Counted from the stretch's first letter, positions 17,827 through 26,304 are shown. The stretch: DNA of 50,201 nucleotides from Candidatus Dormiibacterota bacterium (GCA_003132525.1 PKXZ01000015.1:1-50201); one strand, 5' to 3'. Program-made: numbers and translations. The notes: generated by a model from the letters alone, not told the origin.

Positions 17827-17877
17827 GGGATCTCGCATATACGAGACCCGCCAGGCGTTACCGCGTGATGCGTTACC
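17827..17877. promoter_or_regulatory. Stem-loop and direct repeats upstream of the c-di-GMP gene
   Basis: An 8-bp inverted repeat with one bulged A (17827-17849, loop CATATA) is followed by two direct copies of GCGTTACC (17855-17862 and 17870-17877). They lie 41-91 bases upstream of the minus-strand EAL-GAF-GGDEF start and could be operator sites. No function is shown. Confidence 0.3.
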
Positions 17878-17914
17878 ACCCCGTCACCGCTTGGGATGGG
17901 GCTACGTCGCAGTG

Positions 17915-17924
17915 GTCTTAAGAC
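17915..17924 (+). promoter_or_regulatory. Palindrome upstream of the micropeptide gene
   Basis: GTCTTAAGAC is a perfect 10-base palindrome, 45 bases upstream of ATG 17970. It is unusually AT-rich for this genome and may be part of the promoter or an operator. Confidence 0.3.
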
Positions 17925-17969
17925 AATCACTACACCGTCAAAGGGGGCACCGTCCCGAGGAGGATCGTC

Positions 17970-18104
17970 ATGGGTAGGCTGAGCCGCTGGATCAGGCTGG
18001 GGGTCGTGATCGTTGTCGCGAGTCTCTCGTTGGGAACCGCGACCGTTGCAGCGTCGGCGTCGACGTTGGACTCGACGCCGCAAGCGATGGTGCATGTGCA
18101 CTGA
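17970..18104 (+). CDS. 44-residue putative secreted micropeptide
   Basis: A complete small ORF starts at ATG 17970 with a near-perfect ribosome site GAGGAGGA (17957-17964) 5 bases upstream. The product begins MGRLSRWIRL, continues with a hydrophobic core of about 17 residues and ends with ATVAASAS, a typical signal-peptidase I site. Cleavage there would release a mature peptide of about 14 residues, STLDSTPQAMVHVH, with two His near its end. No family is recognised. It lies in the 0.6-kb gap between two divergent c-di-GMP genes and is followed by two hairpins. Signal or structural peptide roles are both possible; that it is translated is inferred from the ribosome site and signal sequence. 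Confidence 0.55.
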   Translation: MGRLSRWIRLGVVIVVASLSLGTATVAASASTLDSTPQAMVHVH

Positions 18105-18119
18105 GCACATTCGGAACCA

Positions 18120-18150
18120 AGGGGTGCGCCGCTGAACCGCGAGCGCCCCT
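18120..18150 (+). terminator. Stem-loop after the micropeptide gene
   Basis: AGGGGTGC (18120-18127) pairs with GCGCCCCT (18143-18150), with one T-G wobble and a 15-base loop, 16 bases after the micropeptide stop. There is no T-run. Confidence 0.4.
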
Positions 18151-18171
18151 GATGAGATCGGAGCGAGTTGC

Positions 18172-18203
18172 GGACGCCGGCGGCGCGATCGGCGCCGGCG
18201 TCC
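18172..18203 (+). terminator. Second stem-loop after the micropeptide gene
   Basis: An 11-bp perfect stem (18172-18182 with 18193-18203) with a 10-base loop. It is strong enough to end the micropeptide transcript, or it may lie in the leader of the next gene. Confidence 0.45.
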
Positions 18204-18393
18204 CACTCCTCCGTTGATGGGATCCGTGTCGTGAGTTGGTGACTGCTCCGCCGGGACAGTCGCAGGATGCACGCCACCTTCCGGGCTGAGCGACACGGAT
18301 TTGTCTGACGCTCGGTGCCAAGGTGTGACGTGGACTACGGGGAATGGTGCCGATCAGAGAACCAATGTGGGGGACAGCTTGAAATTCGCAGTC

Positions 18394-20238
18394 ATGAGCG
18401 ATGTTTCCGACCACCGTTCCGCTAACGCGGCGCGGCCGGGAATTGCGCTCCAGCCGGTGATCGACCTCATCGACCGCGTCGACCTGGGGTATGAGGCGCT
18501 GCCGCGACCCGCGAACGTGGCGCCGCGCACGCTGGTCGCTGACGCCCTGAGGCTCGCCCAGCACACCGGCCCGGCCGTGCTCATCGTCCCGCTCGATCGC
18601 GATCTGCTCGCGGCTGAGCATTTCGACCTCGCGGCGCAGGCGCGCAGCCACGCCGTCAACCCGGGTGAGCTCGCCTGGATCATCCAGAGCGAGATCGAGT
18701 CGGACCTCGATGAGACCGCGATGCGCCGGCTCGGCGAGCTCCGCGATCTCGGTTTCCTGCTTGCGGTCGACGGCGTGCTCTCACCCGCGCTTGATCGCCG
18801 TCTGATCGCCGACCTGCGTCCCGACTTCGTGTTCCTCGAAAAGAGCGTCGCCGCGGGCCTCGAGGAGAACGAGGTTGCCAAGGCGCACCTCGCGGCTGCC
18901 GTCGTCTTCGTCTCCCGGCTCGGCGGCCGGATCGTTGCCCGGGGTATCGACAGCAAGGCGACCGCGGCCGCCGTGGCTGAGGTCGGAGTCCAGTACGGCG
19001 TCGGGCCGCACCTCGCGCATCCGCTCGTGATCGAGGCAGGCGTCGCAGAGCCCACCGACGAGGTGGTGCCGGTCGCCTGGTTCCAGCGGCGCGAAGTCCG
19101 GGTTTTCCGTGAGCGCGGTGACACGTTGAGCGCACCGATCGAGATGACCCCGCTCCCGCTCGCCGGGGCAGCTCCGCTGGACGATCGAAGCTTTGCTCGG
19201 TTCCTCGTGGACGCCGCGCGGACCCTCCAGGCGGAGCACGATCCCGAGCGCATTCTCCAGATCGCCGCCGAACGGATCGGCCAGATCATGCCCTTCGACC
19301 GGCTCGCCATCTTCGAGGCGGACTGGGAGCGCCATCGATTCAAGCCCCGGGTGCTCGCCGGTGCCGGTACCGAGGGATTCCTCGAGCTCAACGTGTCGCT
19401 GAACGAGGGCATCACCGGCTGGGCCTTCGGGCGCGGCCAGCCCTACCGCTGCGCCGACACGGATTCGCACCCGGCCGCCTCCACCATCCCGGGGACGGCA
19501 CGCGAGCCCGAGTCGCTGCTCGCGGTACCGCTCGTCGCGGGTGATCAGCGTCTCGGCGTGCTCGACGTCTGGCGCGACGGCCTCGATGCGTTCACGGAGG
19601 AGGACCTCGAACGCTGCGCGCTGCTCGGGTTCGTGACCGCAGCGGCATGGGGGAACGCGCAGATGTACGGCGAGCTGGAGCGACGCGCGCTCACCGACGC
19701 GCTCACCGGGCTGTTCAACATCCGGTGGTGGCGGGACATGGGTCCACGCGTCATGGCGCAGAGCCTGCGCACCGGAGCCGGCGTCGGCATCCTGCTCATG
19801 GATCTCGATCACTTCAAGCAGGTCAATGACAGTGCCGGCCACGCCGCCGGCGACTCCGTCTTGCGCGCAGTGGCGCGGGCTGTACGCCGCGTCGTGCGCG
19901 ACAGTGACTACGCGGTGCGCTACGGCGGCGAGGAATTCCTCATCGTGCTCACCAACTCGACCGTCGACGGCGCCATGCGCGTGGCGCAGGCGCTGCAGGC
20001 GGCGATCACCGAGCTGCGCTCGCCGACGTCAGCGATCGAGAGGGTCACCGCGTCGATCGGGGTGGCCGTCTTCCCCGACCACGGCGCGGAGCTTGACGAT
20101 GTCGTCGCGGCGGCAGACCTCGCTATGTACCAGGCCAAGCGAGACGGCAGGGACCGGATCGCGGTGGCTCCGATATCGCGTCGCGAACTCTTGGGCGACG
20201 ATCCGTCAGACGACGCTTCAGGTGAGCTTCTCGCCTGA
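18394..20238 (+). CDS. Degenerate-EAL, GAF and GGDEF protein (diguanylate cyclase)
   Basis: The product of 614 residues from ATG 18394 has an EAL-like domain (about 15-215), a GAF domain (about 265-425) and GGDEF (about 430-595). The cyclase site is intact: GGEEF at 511-515 with the RxxD inhibitory site at 502-505. The EAL motif YEALPR (33-38) remains, but other catalytic positions are lost: the DD pair reads VDG, the Lys of KID is replaced in FVFLEK, the E of AEG is Arg183, and the late Gln is Val203. The EAL part is thus likely a non-hydrolysing regulatory or binding domain. The GAF is very close to that of the divergent paralogue (LQAEHDP.RIL in both). TTG 18301 or 18379 are other possible starts. 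Its end overlaps the convergent permease gene by 21 bases. Confidence 0.88.
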   Translation: MSDVSDHRSANAARPGIALQPVIDLIDRVDLGYEALPRPANVAPRTLVADALRLAQHTGPAVLIVPLDRDLLAAEHFDLAAQARSHAVNPGELAWIIQSEIESDLDETAMRRLGELRDLGFLLAVDGVLSPALDRRLIADLRPDFVFLEKSVAAGLEENEVAKAHLAAAVVFVSRLGGRIVARGIDSKATAAAVAEVGVQYGVGPHLAHPLVIEAGVAEPTDEVVPVAWFQRREVRVFRERGDTLSAPIEMTPLPLAGAAPLDDRSFARFLVDAARTLQAEHDPERILQIAAERIGQIMPFDRLAIFEADWERHRFKPRVLAGAGTEGFLELNVSLNEGITGWAFGRGQPYRCADTDSHPAASTIPGTAREPESLLAVPLVAGDQRLGVLDVWRDGLDAFTEEDLERCALLGFVTAAAWGNAQMYGELERRALTDALTGLFNIRWWRDMGPRVMAQSLRTGAGVGILLMDLDHFKQVNDSAGHAAGDSVLRAVARAVRRVVRDSDYAVRYGGEEFLIVLTNSTVDGAMRVAQALQAAITELRSPTSAIERVTASIGVAVFPDHGAELDDVVAAADLAMYQAKRDGRDRIAVAPISRRELLGDDPSDDASGELLA

Positions 20239-21423
20239 GGGAGTCAGGCCGAGCGCGTCGCTGAACTTCACCCGGCCACCCACGCGCAGCACCGAGTTGC
20301 GGTAGATGCGTCCCGCGATTGCCGCGAAAACAAAGATGGTTGCGATCACGACGACCACGCTGATTGCGACCTGCCAGAAAGGCGCCACCCCAGCCGCGAT
20401 GCGCACCGGCATGATGACCGGCGAGAAAAGCGGGATGAACGAGAGGACGGTGGTTCCCGGGCTTCCGGGGTCGGGTGCGGCGACGGTGAGTGCGAGTATC
20501 CACCCGGCGACCAGCACCATGATCACCGGCAGCGCGACGCTTGACACGTCCTCCTGGCGCGACACCATCGAGCCCGCAGCGGCAAAGAGCAGCGCATACA
20601 TCAGGTAGCCCAGGACAAACCACACGATGCCGCTGACGACCACATCAACACTGAGCGTCGGGATCGACACCAGCTTGGTGACGCTGGCGAGCACCAGGGC
20701 CACACCGGCGACGAGCACAACCTGTATGAGCGCAACCAGGCCGATACCCGCGATCTTGCCCAGCATGAGCTGCCACGGCCGCACCGTCGCGAGCAGGATC
20801 TCGACAATCCGGTTCGACTTCTCTTCGATCACTCCTGCCGCGACGAGCTGCCCGTAGATGACCATGGTGACGTAGAGGATTCCCGCTACGAGCAGGCCGA
20901 TGACGATCTGCTCCACCCTCGCGGCATTGACGGGAGAAAGCTCATTGACGCCGACCGAGAAATTGAGCTGGCCTAACGCGTCACTCGGGGAAAGACCGTG
21001 CTGCGTCAGATATTCGGTCAGTACCTGCTGACGTGCCTGGTCGTTGAGCGCCGTCTCCAGCGTCGGATCGACCGACGACTGAGTCGTCAGGGTAGTACTG
21101 GGTCCGGATCCGCTGACCAGGGCGTCAATCGTGCCGCTCTGAAGATCTGCCGTTCCGGCCGCGAGCGACGCGTAGGGTTGGACGGTGATGGTCTCCCCGA
21201 GTGCAGCCGCCTCGGCGCGCACTGGCGCGGAGATCGACTGCGCCGTGCCGACGAACCCGACATCGAGCGACGTCGCCGATTTGTTGAGCACATACGCCTG
21301 CAGCAGGATGTATGCGCCAATGCCGACGACGGTCAGCACGGTCGTGATTGCAAAGAGGCGCGTTCGGATGCGGGCGAGGAATTCACGCGTTGCGATGACC
21401 CGGATCAACGCCTGACTATTCAT
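20218..21423 (-). CDS. ABC-2 type permease (NatB/YhaP-like)
   Basis: The 401-residue product has one N-terminal membrane segment and an extracytoplasmic domain of about 130 residues. The family motif EEKSNRIVEILLATVRP precedes five further membrane segments. This is the ABC-2 layout of NatB-like exporters. It forms an exporter with the upstream ATPase; the substrate is unknown (ions, drugs or peptides in relatives). ATG 21423 is used because it overlaps the ATPase stop by 8 bases, giving translational coupling. Confidence 0.85.
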   Translation of the reverse strand: MNSQALIRVIATREFLARIRTRLFAITTVLTVVGIGAYILLQAYVLNKSATSLDVGFVGTAQSISAPVRAEAAALGETITVQPYASLAAGTADLQSGTIDALVSGSGPSTTLTTQSSVDPTLETALNDQARQQVLTEYLTQHGLSPSDALGQLNFSVGVNELSPVNAARVEQIVIGLLVAGILYVTMVIYGQLVAAGVIEEKSNRIVEILLATVRPWQLMLGKIAGIGLVALIQVVLVAGVALVLASVTKLVSIPTLSVDVVVSGIVWFVLGYLMYALLFAAAGSMVSRQEDVSSVALPVIMVLVAGWILALTVAAPDPGSPGTTVLSFIPLFSPVIMPVRIAAGVAPFWQVAISVVVVIATIFVFAAIAGRIYRNSVLRVGGRVKFSDALGLTPSGEKLT

Positions 21424-22318
21424 CGATCGCCTTCCCACTCATGACGTCCCGGAACAATTGGGTCAACGCCGGTCGATCACGCCGGAATTCGTGCACCGGG
21501 CCGGTGGCGAGCGCGGCGCGGAGGACGGCCTGGTCGCCTGCGCCCTCTCCCACTTGGATCAGCCAGCGCGAGCCATCCTGCTCGACGAGCGTCGTCCCGG
21601 CGAGACTGTCATACCAGCCGGCGGCGGCACGGGGTGCGTCCACCCAGAAGCGCGACGGCCCGCGATCGGTCAGCTCGTCGACCGTCCCCAACGCGACCAT
21701 CTGTCCGTGGTTGATGATCCCCACGCGGTCACAGACCCGCTCGACGATGTCGAGCTGGTGGCTCGAGAGCACGACCGGTTTTCCCGCGTCGGCTTCCGAT
21801 CGCAGGACCTCGGTCATCGAATCGACGGCCACCGGGTCCAGACCTGCGAACGGCTCGTCGAGGACGAGCAGCTCCGGCGAGAACACCAGCGCCGCGGCGA
21901 GCTGAACGCGTTGCTGATTGCCGTGGCTGAGGCTCTGGAGCTGGCTCTTCGCGCGATCGGCGAGTCCGAGCCGCTCGAGCAGTGCGGTTGACGCCTCGCG
22001 TGCGGCATTGCGTTTGAGCCCGTGGAGCCGGCCGAAGTATTCGAGCTGTGCGAGCACGGCCATCTTCGGATAGAGCCCGCGATCCTCGGGGATGTAGCCG
22101 ATGCGCCGTCTCGCCGCGAACGTGATCGGGGCTCCGTCCCAGATCACGTTTCCGGAATCGGCTTCGAGGACGCCGAGCACCACTCGCATGGTGGTGGTTT
22201 TGCCGGCACCATTCGCACCCACGAATCCGAAGATCTCGCCCGGCTGGACGGTGAAGCTGAGATCGTGGAGCGCCTCGATCGCGCCGTAACGCTTGGTGAG
22301 ATGACGAAGTTCCAACAT
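21416..22318 (-). CDS. ABC transporter ATP-binding protein (NatA-like)
   Basis: The 300-residue ATPase shows Walker A GANGAGKTT, a Q-loop region ending PEDRGLYPKM, a signature variant LSHGNQQR, Walker B LLVLDEPFAGLDP and H-loop SSHQLD. The C-terminal extension of about 85 residues is typical of NatA-like exporter ATPases. ATG 22318 begins the domain directly (MLELRHLTKRYG); longer forms add residues unlike the family. It pairs with the overlapping permease gene. The COG4705 gene diverges from it 43 bases away, so the two share a promoter region. Confidence 0.9.
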   Translation of the reverse strand: MLELRHLTKRYGAIEALHDLSFTVQPGEIFGFVGANGAGKTTTMRVVLGVLEADSGNVIWDGAPITFAARRRIGYIPEDRGLYPKMAVLAQLEYFGRLHGLKRNAAREASTALLERLGLADRAKSQLQSLSHGNQQRVQLAAALVFSPELLVLDEPFAGLDPVAVDSMTEVLRSEADAGKPVVLSSHQLDIVERVCDRVGIINHGQMVALGTVDELTDRGPSRFWVDAPRAAAGWYDSLAGTTLVEQDGSRWLIQVGEGAGDQAVLRAALATGPVHEFRRDRPALTQLFRDVMSGKAIDE

Positions 22319-22361
22319 CGCCTTGGATCTTCGTCGATTGTCGCCAAACGCGCGCATCGTG

Positions 22362-23102
22362 ATGCTCCGCAAGGTGCCCGCGATCACCCCGGGGTTCTGG
22401 GTCACCAAGGTCCTGACCACCGGCATGGGCGAGGCCACCTCGGATACGCTCGTCCACCAACTTGATCCCGTTGTGGCGGTGGGGCTGGGCTTCGTCGGGT
22501 TGGTGATCGCGCTCGTGCTGCAGTTTGCGGCGCCACGGTATCGACCGTGGATCTACTGGCTCGCCGTGGTCATGGTCGCCGTCTTCGGGACCATGGCCGC
22601 CGACGTCCTGCACATCCAGTTCGGGATTCCATATGTGGTTTCAACCCTGTTCTTCGCGATCGTGCTCGCCGCCGTCTTCACCATCTGGTACCGGAGCGAG
22701 CACACCCTATCCATCCACACCATCAACACCCGGCGGCGCGAGGTCTTCTACTGGCTCACGGTCATCGCGACCTTCGCGCTCGGCACCGCGGCGGGCGACA
22801 TGACGGCCACGACGTTCCATCTCGGGTATTTCGTCTCCGGCGTCTGCTTCACCATCCTGATCGCGGTTCCGGCGGTGGCGCATCGCTGGTTCGGGCTCAA
22901 CGCGATCTTCGCGTTCTGGTTCGCCTACATCGTGACGCGACCGCTCGGCGCCTCCTACGCGGACTGGCTCGGCGTTTCCCACGCTCGCGGCGGACTCAAC
23001 TGGGGCTCGGGTGTCGTCAGCGCGGCGCTGACTGTGCTGATCGTCATCGCCGTCGCGCTCCTCTCACGCAATCGCCAGGGAGTGAGCGACGACCAGTCTT
23101 AG
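22362..23102 (+). CDS. COG4705-type multipass membrane protein
   Basis: The 246-residue product starting MLRKVPAITPGFW has eight or so membrane segments. The family motif occurs twice in related form: TKVLTTGMGEATSD near the N-terminus and ALGTAAGDMTATTFHLGY in the middle, which suggests an internal duplication. The conserved Gly, Glu/Ala and Asp residues inside membrane helices recall cation transporters, but the function is not established as far as I know. ATG 22362 is chosen over TTG 22323 because it matches the usual family start. It is divergent from the ABC ATPase gene. Confidence 0.7.
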   Translation: MLRKVPAITPGFWVTKVLTTGMGEATSDTLVHQLDPVVAVGLGFVGLVIALVLQFAAPRYRPWIYWLAVVMVAVFGTMAADVLHIQFGIPYVVSTLFFAIVLAAVFTIWYRSEHTLSIHTINTRRREVFYWLTVIATFALGTAAGDMTATTFHLGYFVSGVCFTILIAVPAVAHRWFGLNAIFAFWFAYIVTRPLGASYADWLGVSHARGGLNWGSGVVSAALTVLIVIAVALLSRNRQGVSDDQS

Positions 23103-23112
23103 GCCATCGCGA

Positions 23113-23895
23113 TCAGAACCCCGGGAAGATGCTCCGCAGTGTGTCCACGTCGATCCCGTCCGTTGTGACCGCATCCGGTGTGTGCTCCGGGTCCAGCCTG
23201 CCGTAGACCAGCCGGACCAGGGCCGATGCCGGCATGTGGACCTTCGCGGTCGCGGGCTGCGTACTGCCGGATTCGGCGGGCAGGAGCTTCACCGCATCGG
23301 TGACAGAGAGCCGGAATGCCCGAGCCGGGTCTGTGGTGGTGATATCGACCTCGAGCGGTCCGCCGTCGCTTTTCCCGGTTCGCGCCGCGAGCGGATCGAG
23401 GCGGTCAACCAGCCACGCAACCGCATCGGGCGACACTTCGGCATCCGGGTCACGGATGACGACGACATCCCAGGTGTGAATCGCATGTTCGGAGAGGCGC
23501 ATCTCCAGCAACCGGGTCGCATCTGCCGGGCCGCCGAACAGCGTCATTCGCGTGGCATCGAGCTCAGCTGCGGGGAGTGACGCGAGGCGGTCGAGGAACG
23601 CCGCATCCGCGACGAGGCTCTTGTGCGCCTGCTCGGTCGGGCTCATCGCGTTCCAGACATCCCAGATCTTGGAGAACTCCTCGCGGCCGGGTGCCGCCAC
23701 GCCTGCCAGCCCAGCGTCCAGGAGCAGACCGAATATCTCGGCGCCGCTGCCGATATGCGAGAGCACCTGCGCCGTCGACCAGTCCGTGCAGTACGACGGT
23801 CCCGCGATCTCAGCGTCGCTGAGTGGACGGGTGGCGTCCTCGAGGCGCTGGTGTGATGCCCGAAGCACCGTCTGCAATTCCGTGTTGGCACTCAT
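23113..23895 (-). CDS. Maleylpyruvate isomerase/DinB-like thiol-dependent protein
   Basis: The 260-residue product has an N-terminal four-helix domain of the mycothiol maleylpyruvate isomerase type: LRASHQRLEDATRPLSDAEIAGPSYCTDWSTAQVLSHIG is split over helices 1-2, and the later EHAIHTWDV gives the other metal-binding His residues. The C-terminal 80 residues are an SCP2-like beta domain. Family members use mycothiol or bacillithiol in isomerase or transferase reactions; the substrate here is unknown. Its presence suggests a mycothiol-making relative but does not prove it. GGGAGACGGGAA precedes ATG 23895. Confidence 0.75.
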   Translation of the reverse strand: MSANTELQTVLRASHQRLEDATRPLSDAEIAGPSYCTDWSTAQVLSHIGSGAEIFGLLLDAGLAGVAAPGREEFSKIWDVWNAMSPTEQAHKSLVADAAFLDRLASLPAAELDATRMTLFGGPADATRLLEMRLSEHAIHTWDVVVIRDPDAEVSPDAVAWLVDRLDPLAARTGKSDGGPLEVDITTTDPARAFRLSVTDAVKLLPAESGSTQPATAKVHMPASALVRLVYGRLDPEHTPDAVTTDGIDVDTLRSIFPGF

Positions 23896-23920
23896 TTCCC
23901 GTCTCCCTTGGGTCAGGTTT

Positions 23921-26191
23921 CTAGCGCGTTGATGTCGTCTGCAGCGGAGGCGTCGGCTCCTGCGCCGGAGGGGCCACAGCGGGCACGACCGTGGGTTCGC
24001 CTTGACGCCACAATCCGGATGGCCACCAGTTCCGCCGTCCGAGCAGCACCACGATGGCGGGAACCAGGATGGTCCTGACCACGAAGGTGTCCATCACCAC
24101 GCCGAACGCCACGCCATAGCCGATCTGCTGAATCTGCGATCCGCCGGAGGCGCCGCCGCCGGCGAAGGCGAGCACCGCGAACGTGCCTCCGAGGATGAGG
24201 CCTGCGGTGGTCACCGTTGTGCCGGTGGCGCCGATCGCCTTGCGCACCGCTTCGCGCGTCGAAAGATGATGGGACTCCTCCCGTATTCGGGTCATGACCA
24301 GCACGTTGTAGTCGGACCCGAGTGCCATGAGGAAGACGAACATCAGAAACGGCAGCACGAAGTTGATACCGCTCTGACCACCGAAGTGCACGAAGATCAA
24401 CGCCGTCAACCCGAGTGCCGCGAGGTACGAGAGGAGCACGCTCGTCACCAGGTACAGCGGCGCCACCAGGCTGCGCATGACGATCGCGAGCAGGATGGCG
24501 ATGAGCAGCGCCACCACCGGGATGATGTGCCAGAGGTCGGATGACGACAGCTGGTCGACGTCGTACGCGAATGGCTGGATGCCGAACACACCCTGCGCTT
24601 CCGCGTGGACATCCGCACCGGTGCGCTCGGCAAGTGTCCGGAGCGCCGGAACCTTGTTGATGGGTGTCGCGCCGCCGCCGTTTTCGACGCCGATGTACTG
24701 AAGCGTGTCGCCGTCCGGGCTCACAAAACGGGCCAGGGCTTCGGCGGTGAGCGCGGTGCCGTGCTCATGGATCGCGACCAGTTGCGCCGGGGTCAGCGGC
24801 TGGCCCGAGAACGCCAATGGTCCCTCGACCGTGGCAAAACCGCCGCCCGACTGCAGCGCCGTCTGGATTGTCTGGAGATCGTCAGCGTGTGACCAGATCG
24901 GCGTGGAGAACTTGAACAGGAACTCGGTCGCGTTCAGGTTCGCGCTGCCGTAGTGCTCGGAGATGAGCGTGTCACCGGCGGCCGAATCGGTGCCCGTGGG
25001 AGCCGACTGATCTGCAAAACCGGCGGTTGTGGTACCGAGCTGTCCAAACGCGATGGCTCCGAAGATGATTGCACCGACCACGGCGACGGGCAACGGGCGG
25101 CGTACCACGAACGAGGCGATGCGCCCGTAGATGTTCGCTCGTGGGTTCTCGACGAGCCGCGCGCGCGACGGCCAGAACACGGCCCGTCCGAAGATCGCGA
25201 GCAATGCCGGAAGGAGCGTGAGCCCCGCCATGAGCATCAGCGCGATGCCGATCGCGAGCGCGGGTCCGAGCGCCTGGTAGAAATCGAACTGCGCGATGAT
25301 CAGCGACATCAACGCGGCCATCACGATGAGCGCGCTGAACGTGATCGATTCACCGACCTTGGTCACCGCGTGGCGAACAGCGTCCTTCGGGTCAAGGCCG
25401 CGGCGCAGCTCTTCGCGCGTTCGGAAGACGAGGAACAGGCCGTAGTCGGTGCCGGCACCGAGGACCAGCACGATGAGGATGAACTGTGTGATCGCCGACA
25501 CCTGCACTCCCAGATGGGTTGCACCGGCAATGACCGGGCTCGCGAGCGCGAGCACGAGCGCGGCAGGGAGCAGCGTGATGAGCGGAGCGAGCAGGGCACG
25601 GAACGCGATCAGGAGCAGCACGATGATGAAGAGCAGCGAGAACTCCTGCACGTCACCCTGAGAGCTCTTGGATTGACTCTGCTGATCGACGAATCCGGGG
25701 ATGTCCCCGGTGAGGTGGACCTGCAGCCCCGCCGCGTCACTCGGGAATGTCGAGCGGATCGCCGCGACGAGCGAGATCGCGTCGCTTCCCGCGCTGAAGG
25801 GCGGGAGGGTGGTGACCACCTGCGCCTGCTCTGCGTGCTTGTCCGGAGAGAGCCCGAAGTCCTGAACGCGGATGACACCGGAGAGCCCCTTGATCCGCGT
25901 CTCGACGCTGCTGATCTCCTGGAGGTCTGCGGCAGTGAGCACGCCGTTCTGTCGCGCCGCGACCAGAGTCGCGATGCCGTGCTGCGAGTCCTGGAACGGC
26001 TGGGCAAGGTCTTCGGCCTGAACCGACGGGGAACTCGCGGGCAGGAAGCTGCTCTGCGAATCCTTGGCCACATCCGACAGGCCCGGGAAGGCCTTGACCG
26101 AGACGATCGTGATGAGCAGCCAGCCGATGACGATCAACCAGCGGAATCGAACCGAGAAGTTCCCGATCGAGGCGAAGACCCGCGCGGTCAC
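23921..26191 (-). CDS. MMPL/RND family membrane transporter
   Basis: The 756-residue product has the MMPL layout: one N-terminal membrane segment, a large extracytoplasmic loop, five segments, a second loop and five more segments. Typical motifs are GAGTDYGLFLVFRTREELRRG and LGSDYNVLVMTRIREE, containing the proton-relay Asp-Tyr pairs. Such proteins export lipids or drugs using the proton gradient. The C-terminus is short and Pro-rich. The start is GTG 26191. The frame is open to 26278, but a -10 box (26270-26275) lies in that extension, and a 24-codon ORF ends in a GTGA overlap exactly at 26191. The product begins VTARVFASIGNFSVRFRWL, like other MMPL proteins. Confidence 0.82.
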   Translation of the reverse strand: MTARVFASIGNFSVRFRWLIVIGWLLITIVSVKAFPGLSDVAKDSQSSFLPASSPSVQAEDLAQPFQDSQHGIATLVAARQNGVLTAADLQEISSVETRIKGLSGVIRVQDFGLSPDKHAEQAQVVTTLPPFSAGSDAISLVAAIRSTFPSDAAGLQVHLTGDIPGFVDQQSQSKSSQGDVQEFSLLFIIVLLLIAFRALLAPLITLLPAALVLALASPVIAGATHLGVQVSAITQFILIVLVLGAGTDYGLFLVFRTREELRRGLDPKDAVRHAVTKVGESITFSALIVMAALMSLIIAQFDFYQALGPALAIGIALMLMAGLTLLPALLAIFGRAVFWPSRARLVENPRANIYGRIASFVVRRPLPVAVVGAIIFGAIAFGQLGTTTAGFADQSAPTGTDSAAGDTLISEHYGSANLNATEFLFKFSTPIWSHADDLQTIQTALQSGGGFATVEGPLAFSGQPLTPAQLVAIHEHGTALTAEALARFVSPDGDTLQYIGVENGGGATPINKVPALRTLAERTGADVHAEAQGVFGIQPFAYDVDQLSSSDLWHIIPVVALLIAILLAIVMRSLVAPLYLVTSVLLSYLAALGLTALIFVHFGGQSGINFVLPFLMFVFLMALGSDYNVLVMTRIREESHHLSTREAVRKAIGATGTTVTTAGLILGGTFAVLAFAGGGASGGSQIQQIGYGVAFGVVMDTFVVRTILVPAIVVLLGRRNWWPSGLWRQGEPTVVPAVAPPAQEPTPPLQTTSTR

Positions 26192-26262
26192 AGAGTTGGC
26201 CGGGAGGCGCGGTTGGAAGCTTCGGGCATCTGGTCGAGTATGGGTGCAGGCCGTTCCTTCAT
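26188..26262 (-). CDS. 24-codon upstream ORF coupled to the MMPL transporter
   Basis: ATG 26262 lies 7 bases after a -10 box TACTAT, so it would be translated from a leaderless mRNA. It encodes MKERPAPILDQM followed by 12 more residues and ends with TGA at 26188-26190. This stop overlaps the GTG of the MMPL gene as GTGA. The MMPL start has no ribosome site of its own, so its translation could depend on ribosomes ending this ORF. The peptide has four Pro codons, one run being CCT-GCA-CCC, and no signal sequence. This is sequence-based inference only. Confidence 0.5.
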   Translation of the reverse strand: MKERPAPILDQMPEASNRASRPTL

Positions 26263-26269
26263 GGCCCGG

Positions 26270-26301
26270 ATAGTACACGCCATGAAGTTTCTAGGGACTT
26301 C
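26270..26301 (-). promoter_or_regulatory. Promoter and palindrome of the MMPL operon
   Basis: TACTAT (26275-26270 on the minus strand) is a strong -10. The -35 region is occupied by an inverted repeat GAAGT/ACTTC (26284-26288 with 26297-26301, 8-base spacer). This is a typical repressor-site position for drug or lipid exporter genes. Confidence 0.45.
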
Positions 26302-26304
26302 TGT

